Part shown: positions 62,135 to 64,000 of the stretch, piece after piece
Layout of the letters: each line of letters opens with the position of its first letter
Position numbering within the stretch: position 1 is the first letter of the stretch
The notes under the pieces: model-generated
What the model was told of the DNA's origin: nothing
Databases searched by the model: none
What the model saw: the letters and a program-made list of their open reading frames with translations, nothing else
Source: Casuarius casuarius
Taxonomy: Eukaryota; Chordata; Aves; Casuariiformes; Casuariidae
NCBI GenBank assembly: GCA_003342895.1
Contig: PTFA01000011.1
Location: 8,705,081-8,769,080 of the forward strand
DNA: 64,000 nucleotides
Direction: 5' to 3'
Made by a program: the position numbers and the translations under genes

Positions 62135-64000
62135 TTCTGTCCTGGATTTTGTACGTAAATCCCTATGAACGCCATGTTTATTGTAGTTACATTTTCCTTT
62201 GGAGAGAGCAACCTTCAACAGTCTTCTCCTGAAATCCCACCTTTTGTAAGCAGCTTTGGCAGGACACATGTAGTTGTCAAAGGGTATACCAGGCAGGAGT
62301 TCTCATTTGATTCCTTTGAGCTGGATTTGTCACTCCTCTCTCTTTCCTGCGAATGGAAAAAAGAAAGAAAGTGAATGAACAATGCAATGTGTTGCTAAAG
62401 AACCTGAGAACGGGCAGCACCATTACTTTATGGAATTAAGTATAAAGGGTTCACTCACAAATAAAAGCCGAACAGTTCTTCCTGCTCTAAATTTGTGGGG
62501 AAAGTTTTAACTTGCTCAAAAGTTAGACAATGTGTTTTGAATTTGGCTGTCAAAGGCGGTTCTTGTTTGGGGTTTTTTGGGGGTTAGTGAGGTCTGTCAT
62601 TTTCCAGCATTGTAATAAACAGTTGCTGTTGTTCAGTCATTTCAGTTGCTAAACAGGAAGGGCAAACAGAAGCAGCAGAAACTCTATGCCATGTATGCAG
62701 TATGAGATATCGTGCATAGTATAAGTTTATGGTGTGAGACAGTAGATGAGTAAAGCAAAAACAGCCAGAGGGAATGTAAGGTAATAACGAGAGAAGTACA
62801 AGGTAAGTGATGTTGACAGCCTGTTAGTAGCCTACCAGTTTTGGAGTGCTGTGTCAATATTGGAATAGTACAGTTTTGGTAAAACTGCTTTATGATTTTG
62901 AGATTTTTGTGGGAAGCATTACTGTTACAAAAGGCTGCTATTTAGGTGTCACAGACTTAGTTGTCTTTGGGAAAAATGGAGTAAAAGGCAACGTTGATCA
63001 TATGGATGACAGCTAGATGGAGAGTTAAGACGTTAAGGGTCCTTGAAAGCGGAGATTAACACAGAGAATACCACTAGAAATGTTGTTATCAAAATAAAAC
63101 TGTAAAAATGCTCTATAAATGCACACTTTTCAATTGTGTGAGTGAACTCTCAAGGGGATAAAGAGGACAGAGTCCGTCTGAGTATCTCTTTCCATTTGTG
63201 AATTTCTGTCTCAAAAAATAATGAAAATTAAATTGTTACTTCATATTCTTGGTCTCAGTTGAGAAGTAATTTTATTCTTCCGTGCCAGAGACATGGTTAT
63301 TTGCCACTGGTTGTTTTTGACAACGGTTGATCAAATGAGTGTAAAAGAACTTCAGAAACAATTTTCTTACAATGTTCTGTGTCGTTATAACATGGAAATG
63401 TGAGTCGTGTGTAACTTTTTTGCTCGGTTTAAAGACATTTGGTATGGAAAAAAGTCACAGCACTGTAAGGAAGATGTGCAGAACAGGAATAGTGTTCTTT
63501 TAACTGCAAGAAAATATATCGGTTTGTGGTGCTTAGAGTTTGATATTAAGCTTTTTCCTAAGAGAGATGGTCCTGAGAGTACTTCGTACTTCTTTCTCGG
63601 GCCCTGGGCAGAAGGGAATTGCTTGTGCTCCCTTAGCATGCTCACAACCCCCATCATTAAGAAAACGACTGTTTCATCTGGTCACCTGCCTGGTCAGCCA
63701 GGAATTTATATTATTCCCTGATGTACAACTGATCAAGCGCATGTTATTTTCTTTCTTATTTTTTTTTCCCTGTTTGGCTCTGTAACATCAGGATATCGTC
63801 ACAGGGAGACGCTCAGCACTAAACGAAATGGAAATAGTACTAAAGATACCCTCTCTAAGAAGTCTGGTTGCTGGGCTCTGACCTGATGCTTAGGTTGAAA
63901 GTGATTGCCACATCCAGAGTTAGGGTTTGCACATGAGGTGGGAAGGGACTTTGTGGAGAAGTTTGCTTTTCCAAACTGTATGAAATGGGAACTACCTGAT
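62135..64000. other. Non-coding DNA with chance open frames
   Basis: Frames here (69 codons at 62165-62374; 104 and 81 codons plus and 90 codons minus near 63385-63785) overlap each other in different frames and have no recognisable domain. None has convincing splice or start context. The plus-strand 104-codon frame opens at a GTG-type codon. No repeats were recognised. Confidence 0.5.

Noticed and set aside
1..64000. CRISPR arrays, bacterial operons, phage genes, rRNA genes, mitochondrial insertions and endogenous viral genes
   Set aside because: None seen: there is no regular direct-repeat/spacer pattern, no dense coding, and no recognisable viral, rRNA or mitochondrial sequence. Composition and CR1 relics indicate vertebrate nuclear DNA.
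1..64000. Known microRNA precursors (let-7, miR-9, miR-124, miR-137, miR-218 and similar)
   Set aside because: None of these mature sequences was spotted by eye, and the inverted repeats found are too short for precursors. A covariance-model search could still find others.

Overview
The window looks like avian (sauropsid) nuclear DNA with no recognisable protein-coding gene, most likely intergenic or inside very large introns. It is AT-rich, every reading frame is broken by frequent stops, and all open frames are short (the longest is 137 codons). I see no operons, no bacterial-type signals and no intact mobile element. The interspersed repeats I can recognise are old, decayed CR1 LINE fragments. 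Alu, B1, L1 and MIR-like sequence was not seen. CR1 relics with a low overall repeat load suggest a bird rather than a mammal, turtle or crocodilian; species and locus cannot be named from sequence alone.

Layout. 1-18 kb: AT-rich unique DNA with a possible terminal exon (4.1-4.4 kb), short tandem duplications, a probable CR1 relic (6.3 kb), a doubtful hAT-type terminus (6.9 kb), a possible CR1 relic (15.6-15.9 kb), several simple repeats and scattered blocks dense in homeodomain, POU and SOX-like words (7.66, 10.2, 13.1 kb). 18.0-18.8 kb: a sharply GC-richer block, one of the two best candidates for a conserved developmental enhancer. 19-31 kb: AT-rich DNA with a TATA-type tandem repeat, a 45-N assembly gap (23215-23259), a clear CR1 3' end (24.05-24.31 kb) and a near-perfect palindrome beside the gap. 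31.5-35.4 kb: two clear CR1 fragments in opposite orientation, with an unidentified serine/acid-rich open frame between them. 36-57 kb: AT-rich DNA, short duplications, hairpins, a pyrimidine-rich tract and GC-richer islands at 44.3 and 56.0 kb. 58-60.3 kb: a long, repeat-poor, composition-shifted region that resembles a cluster of conserved non-coding elements. 61.5 kb: the best exon candidate, on the minus strand, 39 codons with strong splice-site matches at both ends. 62-64 kb: more unique DNA.

No set of genes working together can be described. I found no convincing new biological system. The observations most worth checking are the 61.5-kb exon candidate, the 18-kb and 58-60-kb enhancer-like blocks, the 32.9-33.4-kb open frame, and several perfect inverted repeats. 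All functional readings are inferences; alignment to other bird genomes and RNA-seq would decide them.
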